A stretch of 64,000 bases of DNA. Origin: Peromyscus leucopus. Its lineage: Eukaryota; Chordata; Mammalia; Rodentia; Cricetidae. A program made the translations under genes and the position numbers. This document shows, piece by piece, positions 48,346 to 59,893 of the stretch. Under the pieces are notes generated by a model that saw only the letters and a program-made list of their open reading frames with translations, made no database searches and was not told where the DNA came from. Position 1 is the first letter of the stretch, and every line of letters begins with the position of its first letter. The DNA is taken from NCBI RefSeq assembly GCF_004664715.2, contig NC_051068.1, positions 11,524,298 through 11,588,297 on the forward strand, written 5' to 3'.

Positions 48346-50674
48346 TTAAAGTATCTTATCTGGCTTTGACAGATATCTTATAAAGTAGAATTACATATAC
48401 ATTCTTTAAAAATAACACTTCCATGAATTTCCAAATTTTTAAGTATATTTTTTTGCTCCACTCTAAAACATTAGTATTTCCAACTCCAAGTTCTGTGGCA
48501 ATATAAAGAGGGTGTTCAATAGATTATACCCAAATAAATGACTGTATTGTTTTGTCTTTCCAGGAATCCAGTGATCAAGATAACATATCAGTCAGTGCAT
48601 AGAAAGGGTTCAGAACAGTACTTGGCAGATAATCCATGCTTAGCTACATATTAAGTGTAGGTTTTTATCTCATTAATAACCTGAGGATAAATTTCTCAAA
48701 GAAACAGCAATCTAGAAAATTTAATTTTTACATCACTACTGGTTTGCCAAGCAGTGAAACAGATGAAAGTGGATAACGTGTCATTTTCTTTAAAAGAAGA
48801 ACTTAAAAATGACACTTCCTAATGAAAACACTAATTAAAATTAATAAAAAGGCACCACACTGCTGCTGCTGCATCTGACCCTCGATCCCCTTAGGTGTGC
48901 GCAAGCCTGCGCTCTCCAACATTGTGACAGAATTGGGGAACAGGCACTGCCTTTTCTGTCTCCTGATCTGATAGCAGAATGTTCTGGAGTCAATAGACAA
49001 AAAGTACAGTGATCTCAAGAGCACCTGAAAAAACAGAGTATCTGGAACTCGGCTTAGGAAGGAACGCACCCTGGCGTTTCTGAAGTTTATTACTGTGTAC
49101 ACTTTCTTCTTTGTTGTCATGAGCTGGATCTCTCCGCAGCTGCAAATTAATTTCCTCTGCTCCCTAAATGAATTACACGTAACTGTTTCTAAAAATGACT
49201 ACAGCCAAGAAAGTCATTTTCACTTAATAACTAACTATTAATCTCATATTTCTTGGTGTCACTTTAGTATGAAGTGCAGATGAAAATTATGCTAAACATT
49301 GCAAATTTATAGCAAACACCAGCGACTGATCTATATTATTATAGATGGTTTATCACCAGAAGCAATCTAAACAAAACTCCATCAGATAGATGTTACAATT
49401 TGTATTTATTTCTCCCAGAACTAAATAGTTCCTCAATTTCAGAACCATCATTAATTTCTTATAAATGCAAATCTTTGTTTCTTATTTTAATCTACAATGA
49501 TTTCACCAAGTCTGCAGAAGATTAGCTTTTACATAGAATATTCAAATAACCATTATAAATGAGATTTGGTATTCCCTGGGCAATCTATTAGCAATGATGC
49601 ATAGAAGACTTAAAAGGAATGGGTAGTCCCCATTGATCCAGGATGTAATGGGCTTACAATGCACTTCTCCTTCCTTTTAAATGATCACCTTACAATTCAA
49701 AATCAACTCATTTATAGAAAATAAATTCAGTATTTGTGAATATCTTTAAATTGCTTTGACTACCTCTGCAATCATCCTATTTTATTATGCATTCTTCAGG
49801 GCTCCTGGGAAGATCTAAGTCATTGTATTGATCATAATTAAAGGGAAACTGTAAGAATCTATTTGCCTTACTTATATGGTCACCACCAAGCAAAGATCCA
49901 TGTGAATCTCACCCTGACCACACAGTCTAGACAATACTAACCACTCAGCCTGTGCCCAGCTCCTTCTAGTTAATCCACAATTCAACCTCCTGAATCCCTG
50001 TTAATATCTGTCTGCTTCCAGGACTTCACTAGTGAAATTTCTACAGTACACATTGTTTCCCAGCCCTGTTTCTTCAAACAGAAGACAGAGCCATGTCATT
50101 TACAGAAGTCCAGCTAACCATCGCTGCATCACATCTGTTGAATCTGTCTACTGACTCTCCCTGGACTGCTTCCCCCTGGCTCTTCCCCATCTCCTTTGTC
50201 TATGTTGAGAAGCTCTTTATGAAGAGTGATTTATATTATCTGTGTTCTTTTTTCTAAAGCATAACTCAATGTATGTTCAACATCATGTCATAAACAGTGG
50301 CATCAGTTAGCTCAAACTTAATAGAAATCAAATGCTTTGAAGACACTGTGATGAAGAATTCATGAATTCTCTCTCCAAAATTTCTCTGATCTTGTATGAT
50401 GTATCAGCACTTCTATTAGGGAACTATACTACAATCAAATGCAAACTGTCCTTGAAGATAATAAAAGAACACTCAGTTCTAGGAGAGGTTAAATGATATT
50501 TTCATATTAGAATACAACTTGTACAAACTGGTAGTGTAAGACATGTGTTTACTCTTTATGACGATGTTCCAGATTATAGAAGCCTCCCACTAACCTGAGA
50601 TTTACTTTGCTCAAAGGAAAATTTGTTTATCAAACACTATAAAATATTAAAAGAATAAAAGAAAGAAGACATAT
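48346..50674. other. Repeat-poor AT-rich block
   Basis: About 2.3 kb with almost no recognised repeat (a MIR-like tail near 48560-48650). No coding sequence supported. Candidate region for conserved non-coding elements, by absence of repeats only. Confidence 0.35.
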
Positions 50675-51210
50675 ATGACTGCAAGACAACCCATGCTTTT
50701 TGATGTGGAAGAATCAATGCTGGTCAACTATGCATGCCACCTAAAGCTCTTTGCATATTCCAATGTAATCCCCATAAAAACTACGGGACATTTTTTACAA
50801 AGTGGGAAAAAATCTAATATCCATATGGAACCCAAAGAAAGTCAAAAAATAAACAAAATTCAAAAGTAGTTCAGGCAATGTTGAGCAAAATCAGCAGAGC
50901 TAGAAGAATCAAAATACCTGACTTCAAGATACACTACAGAACTACAGTGACCAAACAGGTCTACACTCATCAAAGACACACAGAACAAAAGAACAGAATA
51001 AAGAGATCAGATACAAATTCAAGTGCTAAGAGTCAGTTTATTTTCTACAGGGATACTAAGAACAGAGAACAGGGAAAAGGTGATTTCTCCAGTAGATGGT
51101 GTTAAAACAACTAGACATACACATACAGAAAAACATCTTTCAAATCTTATCTCACAGCATATATAGACATCAATCCAAGACTGATTTCATTATAACTTGA
51201 AATTACAGAA

Positions 51211-51395
51211 CTGAGTCTCTGAGATGACTCAGGGTTTAAAACACTCACTGTCAAACCTGATGATCTAAGTTTAATCCCTGGAACCCACAGGATGTAAGAA
51301 GATAACCAACAAACTCCAATTATTCTCTGTCTTACAGATGTGCGTTGCCACACACACACATGCATGCACATGTGTACACACAATAAATAAATAAA
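51211..51395 (+). mobile_element. B2/B3 SINE inserted in the L1
   Basis: GTCTCTGAGATGACTCAGGG, AAGTTTAATCCCTGGAACCC and an AATAAATAAATAAAT tail. The L1 sequence resumes after it. Confidence 0.75.
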
Positions 51396-52162
51396 TATAG
51401 TAATGAAAAATAGAGAAGCATTTGAAGCAAAGCTAAGAAGCCAGCTTCAAGGCACTGACCTGGGCAATGAGTGGGGGATGTGAAAACAGAAGCACAGAGA
51501 ACAGAAGACAAGATGGACCAATAACACATCAACACAAAACCTTCTGTATAAGCAGGAAGGCCAGCAGGGATGGAAGGATGACTCATGGGACAAGGGAAGA
51601 TTCTCAAACACACATTTGATGAGGGGTCAACAGCTAAACTAAGGAATGAAAACAACCCAAATACAGCAAAGCAAATACCCTAATTAAAATAGTAACAATA
51701 TATTTCACTAGACATTTTCCCAAAAAAAGACACACAAATGGCCAACAAGAAGACAAAAAAATCAATTATCACTATTCATCAGAGAAATACAAAAAAAAAC
51801 CCTCAATGAGATGTCATCTCACACTCATTATAATCGTAATTATCATAAAATGAAAGGTAAAAGTGAAGTGTTAGAGGAAGTATGGGCCAGTGGAGTTACC
51901 AGAACCTCTCTGCACTGTTGGTAGGGAAGGAAGCAGTACAGTTACCATGAAAAACAAAGAGGAAGGCAAACATATAGTGATGATATGCCCAGCAATCTCA
52001 TGTCTAGGTTCATGTCTAGAAGTACTGAAGTAGCAAGTTAAAAAGCCATCTGTATTGGCTTGATTGTAGCATTACTCACAATAGCTGAGACACAGAGTCA
52101 TCTCAGATGCCATGATTGGGCATATGGATGAATAAAGAGAATGCAAGACACACATGTGTATG

Positions 52163-52170
<8 letters not shown>

Positions 52171-52220
<50 letters not shown>
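52171..52220. repeat. (GA)n microsatellite
   Basis: About 25 GA units within the old L1. Confidence 0.95.
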
Positions 52221-52224
<4 letters not shown>

Positions 52225-52410
52225 TACTTAGCCTTGATAAGATGGGAAGCTTGTCATTAGTCACAACATGAACTTGGTAGACATTGTGTTATTCAAGATT
52301 AGCCTGGTACAAAAAGACAAACTTCGTACATATCACTTAAGTATAGAACCAAAAAAGTTGAACTCACAGAAGTAAAGAGTAGAGTGACATCTGTCAGGGC
52401 TTGGGAAAGT

Positions 52411-52765
52411 ACATAAGATATTGATCAAAGGATACAAAATTCAATTAGGCTAGAAGAATTTAGTTCAACATAGTAAAAGTGGTTTCATCAAAATTACTGA
52501 GGCAATCCATTATAACTTTTCTTCCTACAAAAAAAATTGAAAAATGATAATTCTGATCTTATTTCTACTTAGTCATTTCAAAAAATTTCCAAACATCACA
52601 TTGTATATAATAAACATATATAAATATCATATGTCAATTTAAAATAATTTTTAAATAAAAATGCTTAAAACTCAGATGTCATTTATCCTGACATATGAGG
52701 AAATGTTGGACAACTCCTCAGGCCCAAAGGTATTTCATCACACACTGTTCTATAAAGGAGACAGA
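52411..52765. other. Unique AT-rich non-coding sequence
   Basis: Nothing recognised. Confidence 0.4.
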
Positions 52766-53132
52766 TGTGGGATGTCTTTCTGTATGCTGTGAATATGTGT
52801 TGCTCCTATTGGTTAATAAATAAAGCTGCTTTGGGCTATGACAAGGCAAGATAAGAGCCAGGCAATAAATCCAAGTAGAAATACAGGGAGAAGGCGGAGT
52901 TAGGTGCAGATGCCATCCAGCTGCTCAAGGAGCAAGATGCCAGTAGACCAGTAATGCCACAGCCATGTGGCAAAATATAGACTAGTAGAAATGGGTGAAT
53001 TTAAGTTGTAGGATCTAGTTAGTAATAAGCCTGAGCAATAGGCCAAACAGTTTGTAATTAATATTAAATCCTCTGAGTAATTATTTACAAGTGGCCACAG
53101 GATGGGGCAGGATGCAAAAAAGCCTCCAGCTA
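52766..53132 (+). mobile_element. Cricetid-type LTR, fourth copy
   Basis: TGTGGGATGTCTTTCTGTAT, TATTGGTTAATAAATAAAGC, GAAATGGGTGAATTTAAGTT, ATAAGCCTGAGCAATAGGCC and ATTAATATTAAATCCTCTGA match the other copies. The 92-codon minus frame at 52900-53178 is an artefact of the LTR. Confidence 0.75.
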
Positions 53133-53477
53133 GGGAAGACACAATCTGCACACATGAATCTATAAGAATCACTAACATGAGCTTTACATGAAAGAGTCAA
53201 GCAAATTAATACCACTTCTGCTGTCCAATCTGAGTCCGAGACACTTCCTGCCCAGAAGCTGGATGCCTTCTATTAAATCTTTCTTGTACAGATTAAGCAG
53301 TCTCATCCTTTCTTCAAAGACAAATGCCCTTACTTTTCAACATCATTTTATTTATCAAAATTAAATTAATGCCATGACAATGTAATGCTTATATAAAGGG
53401 ACATGGGGTGGGAAAAATAGAGAAGGCTTCTAACTGTCCTTAATTACTATGTGAGGTCACCTTCCTAAGGTAGAAGA

Positions 53478-53716
53478 GTCTAGAGCAGTGGTTCTCATTA
53501 CCTCCTAAAGCTGTGACCCTTTAATACAGTTACCATGTTGTGATGACCCCCTCACCATAATATTATTTTCACTGCTACTTCTTAAGTGTAATTTTGCTAG
53601 TTATGAATCATAATGTAAATATCTGTGTTTTCCCATAGTCATAGACGACTCCTGTGAAAGGGTCATTTGACCTCCACAGGGTCATGACCCCCAGGCTGAG
53701 GACTAATGGTCTAAGG
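53478..53716 (+). mobile_element. URR1-like hAT transposon, complete
   Basis: Body 53486-53708 with CAGTGGTTCTCATTACC at one end and GGCTGAGGACTAATG at the other. Flanking 8-mers GTCTAGAG and GTCTAAGG match at six of eight. Confidence 0.83.
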
Positions 53717-53719
53717 CTA

Positions 53720-53843
53720 AAATTTACCTGTTGTTGTAACTGCATGTACTAGAAACAGGGTCATTTCTATGAGTTTTGCATCCAACATATAGTATTCTCT
53801 ACGTATAGAGGGTGCTTAGTAAATGGACATTGAATAAATCAGT
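53720..53843 (+). repeat. 124-bp direct duplication, left copy
   Basis: Begins AAATTTACCTGTTGTTG and ends GAATAAATCAGT. It matches 55084-55207 over 124 bp with four mismatches by eye. The end (GGTGCTTAGTAAATGGACAT) resembles an L2 or MIR 3' end. Confidence 0.95.
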
Positions 53844-55083
53844 TTATATGGATATTTTATAATAAACGTTTCTTCTGAAAAACTATTTGGGGAAGTTATT
53901 AGTAATCTGTCAGGTCCATTCTTGAAAAGACTTGAAAAATGAGCAGAATGCAATCTCCCCCAGAAACACAGGATTCCAAATAAGGAATTTTTCTTCAAAT
54001 TTACATTTAAAATGGTCTCTTTAAAAAGAGACATGGAGTTTCTTGAATAGGTCTCTCAAAGCTTGTTGGACATGCAGATCTGGTGTCCAACCTATAGTGC
54101 ACAGGATGAGAAATTCTAGAGTCTTGGGATCTAGGACTTTACCAGCCTCTAAGTGACTCTAACGTGGGTGCAGTTTGAAAACCACACCCTGCAGATCTAC
54201 TGAAAACTGGCTTGTATACATCTTCTCCAGTGGTCATAACTGATCACGCCATCTTAACCTTGTCATCAAAACGTGGAAATGGCAGAGAGACTACAGAGAA
54301 CAAAGAAACAGAACAAGTGACAAAATAGAGCAGAGAGAAACAAAAGACAGTGGCACCAAAGAGGTGTGAGTGAACCCAAGAAAAAGAGCTGGTTTGCATA
54401 AATTTAAATTTTTTATTTTATTCTAAAAAGGGCAAAAGACAGATTCATTTTGTCTACATTTGCAGACACGCTATCAAAAAATCTGAAAGCATGAAACATG
54501 TACTTACTGCAGCTGACACAGCTCCTGAGACAGTGATGAGTCATAGCTCAAAGTCAAGAACAATTCTCAAACAGTGCCAAGGATCTGAGACCCTGAGCAT
54601 TGTGACAAGTCCTCCAATTCTTGTTCCAGCCATTCCCCGAAGTTAAAAACCATCGCTCAGCAAGACCCATCCCTGCCCAGAATGTCAGAGGCTCTTTCTA
54701 CAACCCCTTAGCCTGTCCTTAAAACCACAAGAGGAATAATAAAATAGACCTGAAAGAGGCTTTTGGTTTTCTGGATTACAGATGAGATAAAATGCTGAGT
54801 TAATCAAAACCACAGTTTCAAAAGTCCCATCAGCCAAAGCAGGAGAAGTGAAATATAGACATGTATATGTTCGGCTTTCAACATAAATACTAGATGAGAA
54901 GTTCTACATAATGGAAACCATATGCAGTGTTCATCTTTGGATAAAAGGCTATGTTAATTGGATAAACATACTATATAATCATCCAGCATTAATTCATTAT
55001 GATATACTCACTATTTGACTCCCATGACTGGACAACCAGCAAGACCATAACACCACCTACAAGAATTACACTAAGTGCTCCAT
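53844..55083. other. Unique sequence between the duplicated segments
   Basis: AT-rich; no repeat or gene recognised. A minus-strand donor-like GTAAGT near 54505 has no in-phase exon. Confidence 0.4.
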
Positions 55084-55207
55084 AAATTTACCTGTCATTG
55101 TAATTGCATGTACTAGAAACAGGGTCATTTCTATGAGTTTTGCATCCAACATATAATATTCTCTACGTATAGAGGGTGCTTAGTAAATGGACATTGAATA
55201 AATCAGT
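55084..55207 (+). repeat. 124-bp direct duplication, right copy
   Basis: Second copy of the segment at 53720-53843, in the same orientation, 1364 bp away from start to start. Confidence 0.95.
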
Positions 55208-55717
55208 ACTGAAGTCAGTCATCCAACCTTAAATGTCATATGTTTCCAGGAATATCATGAGCCTAGGGACATTGTGTGGTATCTTTGGTCAGTTCAAATG
55301 ATAAGGGCGTTCCTTCACACAATGACCCAGGGCTTCTTCTTCTCAATTAACGGAAGTTCTCGAGGTCCAAAGAAATGATAAGTAAATGTTTCAAGGGACA
55401 CTTTGGGAAGGGAGGCTTTAATTCTCTCTCTACAGCTGATAAATAATTAGATAGATTAGTGGATAGATACATTTATGATTGATAGATATATAGAGATGAC
55501 AGAAAGATGATTGATAGGTGATAGATTGATAGATTACATAAAAAGATGATATATAGGTATATGTGACATAAATATACCAAATATTGCTATGGATATGCAT
55601 AGCAAACATTTCCAAATAAATATCTTGTCTCCCCACACAAGTTGCCATTCAAACCTTTTCCTATACAGACACTCTGGGCACCATGCTGTCCAGGCATAAA
55701 GGCATTCAGTCACTTTA
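55208..55717. other. Non-coding sequence with imperfect GATA repeat
   Basis: Interrupted GATA-like units at 55434-55560; otherwise unrecognised. Confidence 0.5.
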
Positions 55718-56097
55718 TGTATTAGTTACTTTTCTATTGCTATGAAGAGACACCATGACCAACGCTACTTACTTGTTTTTGAGGTATTTAATTAGGGGCT
55801 TGCTTACAGATTCAGAGGGTTAAGTCATGATCATCTCAGCAGGGACCATGAGAGCAGGTAGGCAGGCATGGTGCTGGAGCAGTAGCCAAGAGCTTACATC
55901 TGGTCCCCAAGCATGGAGCAGAAAAGGAGCTTGGCAGGATTTGGCATAGGCTTTTGAAACTTCAAAGCCCACCCCAAGTGATGCACCTCCTCCTACAAAG
56001 GCCAGGCATCCTAATCCTTCCTAAACAGTTCCACCAACTGGGGACCAAGTATTCAAACATAAGATCATGTGGGGCTATTCACATTCAAACCACCACA
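55718..56097 (-). mobile_element. Rodent interspersed repeat, family B
   Basis: Starts TGTATTAGTTACTTTTCTAT, carries GAAGAGACACCATGACCAAC, and ends ACATTCAAACCACCACA. It is a known abundant rodent repeat that I cannot name. The strand is tentative. Confidence 0.7.
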
Positions 56098-56947
56098 TCT
56101 TAATACTCCAACAGTTACAGGAAGAGATACAAGATTATTGAAAGTAAAATCCTCTATGTAGAAATGCTCTTGTTGTATTTCCTGCCTCCTACCTTTGGGC
56201 CTCCTACTCCAGGTCATATCAGGTTCTAAACTCTTGCTCTTCTTGAGCCCTAATCTGAGGGCACATGCAAACTACAACAAATCACCTAGTATTTCTGACT
56301 GCATCTAGTCAGCCAATTGAGATCTTCAACAGGAGTCTACACTGATGATCTGTTTTCATACTGAGCACCAGCTCCCATGATCTGCACCACAGGCAGGGCA
56401 CAGAGGGATGCCCCAACTTGCTTGTCTCCAGTTACCTCACTCTTAGGGAGCAAGAGTCAATGAGGATATCGCTATAAAGGGTGTTCAGCCAGGTTCATAA
56501 ATGTCTTTTCTTTACAACCACCTCAGGAGGATGATAAGCAGAAAAAAAGATTATGCACAGACTCATAGTAAAAATACCAGTGCATCCAAGGGGAAATGCC
56601 ATAGAAAATATGAAATACACATAAACAGATGTGAGACTAGAACTCACAACCAAATGTCTATGCATTGTTTATTTGATTTATTTGTTTTACTTATAGTACT
56701 ACAGATCTTCTTTTTGTTTGTGTGTTATACTTCTTTTTTAATCTTACAAATTTATCTTACAAATTTCCCCATAGTGAGGGTGCCTACTTACACAATTGAG
56801 AAAATTAACATTTTAGAAAATACATGGAGAGGCTGAGTCTTGAGTTTGGTCTTTAGGTAAGTAAACATGCATTATACTGAGCATGCAGTGTTTTATCTAT
56901 TGAAAGTTATTAAAAGCAAAATGTGCAATGAAGGTGATATCCAAGAG
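56098..56947. other. Unique non-coding sequence
   Basis: Nothing recognised. Confidence 0.4.
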
Positions 56948-57110
56948 CTGTGGTCCTCAATCTTCCTAATGCTGTGGTGACTGCCACCATAAAATTATTT
57001 TCATTACTACTTCATAACTGTAATCTTGCTACAGTTATTAATCATAATGTAAATATCTGATATGCAGGACATCTGATATGTGACCCCTGTGAAAGGGTCC
57101 TTCAGCCTCG
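56948..57110 (+). mobile_element. URR1-like hAT transposon, 3'-truncated
   Basis: GGTCCTCAATCTTCCTAATG, ACTACTTCATAACTGTAATC and CCCCTGTGAAAGGGTCCTTC match the family, but the terminal repeat on the right is missing. Confidence 0.8.
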
Positions 57111-57136
57111 AATATCTGTTAAAAAATAATCATCTT

Positions 57137-57327
57137 AGGGTCAGCAAGATGGCTGGGCAGGTAAAGGCACCTGCTGTGACCCCTGCCAACCTGAGTCTGA
57201 CCTCTGGGACAGACATGGTAGGATGAAGAACTGACTCCACAAGCTGTCCACATGTATGCCATAACATGCATGTCCCCCTCTCCCACACCTACACTGCATG
57301 CAAAAAATTAAAAAATAAAATGTAACT
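57137..57327 (+). mobile_element. B2/B3-type SINE
   Basis: GGGTCAGCAAGATGGCTGGG, AACCTGAGTCTGACCTCTGG and an A-rich tail, into which the following L1 inserted. Confidence 0.75.
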
Positions 57328-58861
57328 AAAGAAACTAAAATTCTCAACAGAAAACTCCAATGGCCGAAAGACATTTAAGGAGTTGCTCAACATCCTTAAT
57401 CATCAGGGAAATGCAAATCAAAAGGACTCTGAGATGCTATCTTACACCTGTCAGAATGGCTATGATCAAAAACACTTAAGACAGCTTATATTGGAGAGGA
57501 TGTGAAGCAAGGGGAACACTCCTCCACTGTTGGTGGCAATGCAAACTTGTAAAGCCACTTTGGAAATCAGTATGGTGCTTTCTCAGAAAATTGAGAATCA
57601 GTCTTCCTCAAGACCTAGCTATACCACTCTTGGGCATATGCCCAAGGAATGCTCAATCATACCACAAGGACACGTGCTCAACTATGTTCATAGCAGCATT
57701 ATTTTTAATAGCCACAACATGGAAACAACCTAGATGCCCCTCAACTGAAAAATAGATAAAGAAAATGTGGTACATATACACAATGTAGTATTACTCAGCA
57801 GAAAAAAACAATGACATCATGAAATTTGCAGGCAAATGGATGAAACTAGAAAATATCCTGAGTGAGGTAACCCAGACTCAGAAGGACAAACATGGCATGT
57901 ACTCACTCATAAGTGGATACTAGATATAAAGCAAAGGATAACCAGACTGCAACCCACAGCTCCAGGGAGGCTAGCTAGTAAGAAGGACCGTAGGAAGGAC
58001 GCATGGATTGCCCAGTGATGGAGAAATGGATGAGATCTACATGAGCAAACTGGGGATGAGGGGAGTAATGGAGGGCAAGGGACAGGGGGGATGAGAGCTT
58101 AGGGGAGTTGGAGGGTCAATCTGAAACAGGAACAGAGTAGGAGAGCAAGGAAAGAGATACCATGATAAATGAAGACACAATGGGATTAGGGAGGTTCCCA
58201 GGAATCCACAAGGATGACTCCCACCATAGACTACTGAAAATAGTCGAGAGGGTGCCTGAGCTGGCATACTCTGGTGAACGAATGCCTGAATGCCCCAACT
58301 GTCATCATAGAACCCTCATCTAGTGACTGATGGGAAGCAGATGCAGAGATCCACAGCCAAGCCCCATGTGGAGCTCCAGGAGTCCAATTGACCAGAGAGA
58401 AGAGGGATTCTATGAGCAAGGGATACCAAGACCATGACTGGAAAAAGTACAAAGACAACTAGCCAAAGTAGTGGAAACACATGAACTGTGGACCAATAAG
58501 CTGAGGAGCCACCATGGGACTGGATTAGGTCCTCTGCTTAAGCAAGACAGTTGTTCAGCTTGAACTGTATAGGGGTCCCCCAGGCAGTGGGGTCAGGACC
58601 TGTCCCTAGTGCATGAGCCGGCTTTTTGGAACCTAGTGGCTATGGTGAGACACTTTGTGCGCAGCCTCGGTGCAGGAAGGAAGGGCTTGGTCCTGCCTCA
58701 ACTGAATGTACCAGGCTCTGCTGACTCCCCATGGGAGACCTTGTCTTGAAGGAGGTGGGAATGGGGGATGGGAGGAAGGAGGACAGGCTGGTATGTAAAA
58801 TGAATAGAAAATCTCTTAATAGAATTTTTTTAAAAAATAAAAATAAAAAAGAAACTAAAAT
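57328..58861 (+). mobile_element. 5'-truncated L1 with 14-bp target-site duplication
   Basis: Body 57342-58847. It begins in the distal part of ORF2 (AAATGCAAATCAAAAGGACT, CACTGTTGGTGGCAATGCAA, CTCATAAGTGGATACTAGAT) and continues through the 3' untranslated region to an A-rich tail. AAAGAAACTAAAAT is repeated at 57328-57341 and 58848-58861. Frames inside are broken. Confidence 0.95.
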
Positions 58862-59164
58862 GTAAACAAACATTTCAGATATTGGACAACAAATATGGCT
58901 TGCCCTCAGTGAGCATGCCCATCACTGTGTTATTCTTTTTCAGAATGTGAGAGATACTAGGTACTGACCCGTCATTGTAGTACTGAAATGCTGGCAGGAG
59001 TTAGCTGCTGAAAACCAAACTTCTTTTAAATACAAAACCCTCATTCTATTGTTTTTTGTGGGTTTTTTGTTTGTTTGTTTGTTGTTTGTTAGTTTTTTAT
59101 TTTTGTTCTTGTTTTTGTTTTACTGTGCCATCCTGTATGGATTTTTCTTCCATGCTCATCAATA
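58862..59164. other. Non-coding sequence with GTTT-rich tract
   Basis: A GTTTG-rich stretch at 59050-59120; otherwise nothing recognised. Confidence 0.5.
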
Positions 59165-59572
59165 GGATCCTTAAAGCTTTGGGAAAGAATCTAGCTATCT
59201 CCACAGCACTTTTGCTGCCAGGAGCACACCACTGTAAGCCCCTACAGCCACTCAAGTGGCCAGGCCCCTCCCCTGAGGACCTCTAACTGCCAGGATCCAC
59301 CCACAGAATACTCTAACTACCCTAACTGCTGGACCCTGCAGAGCAAAAAGCCCAATCTCTGGACATGAAATCCCACCAATCTCCACCCTGGAAAGTTCCA
59401 CCCCCTTCCCAAGAAGCCTTCTATCCTGTTCAGTTTGCTGCTGATTCTTGCTCTAGCAGAGGCAGCCACCTTCCTGGTTTCTTCCCTCCCAATAAATCTC
59501 TTGAGTGAGGTTTGTTGTGTGGTGTGACTTTATGGTATTCCTTGGCTTCCAGCTGCCAGGATACCTTTCAAT
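59165..59572 (+). mobile_element. Probable retroviral-type LTR
   Basis: CCAATAAATCTCTTGAGTGA followed by a GT-rich stretch, with Pro-codon-rich CCACCC-type sequence upstream and AAAAAGCCCAATCTCTGGAC in the middle, follows the layout of an endogenous retroviral LTR with poly(A) signal. Borders are approximate. Confidence 0.55.
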
Positions 59573-59836
59573 CCGAGATGCAATGCTTACACACAGTGGG
59601 CATTAATAATGTGGTCAGTAGTGCTTTCCATATGTAAATATGAGCTGATGCCCTCCGAGGGATCCAGAAACCGTGTTTAATTCCCCTTACAGGGAAATGT
59701 CCTGATTTTGTGCCCACTATCTTAAAACTATGTCTAAAAGAATAGAAAAAAAAAAAACAGCAAGAAAGAAAGGCTAGACACAGAGAGGGAACAGAGAAAC
59801 AGAAAGGGAGAGATTCATCACCCCAAACTGTGTGTG
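59573..59836. other. Unique non-coding sequence
   Basis: Nothing recognised. Confidence 0.4.
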
Positions 59837-59844
59837 TGCGCGCA

Positions 59845-59890
<46 letters not shown>
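59837..59890. repeat. (CA)n microsatellite
   Basis: CA run after GCGCGCACAAA. Confidence 0.95.

Positions 59891-59893
<3 letters not shown>

Larger units (their letters stand above)
50675..52410 (+). mobile_element. Ancient L1 ORF2 remnant, interrupted
   Basis: GCAAAATCAGCAGAGCTAGA, ACAGTGACCAAACAGGTCTA and GAGATGTCATCTCACACTCA are decayed L1 ORF2 and 3' sequence in order. It is broken by stops, by a B2/B3 insertion (51211-51395) and by a GA microsatellite (52171-52220). Confidence 0.85.

Noticed and set aside
48800..49120. Minus-strand frame with a possible ATG first exon
   Set aside because: No signal peptide and no domain; the phase of the nearby GT sites does not fit the EMI exon.
54490..54560. 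Minus-strand GTAAGT donor with a short Cys-rich frame (HHCLRSCVSC)
   Set aside because: The frame is closed by a stop a few codons upstream and no acceptor gives a phase-compatible exon. Probably chance.
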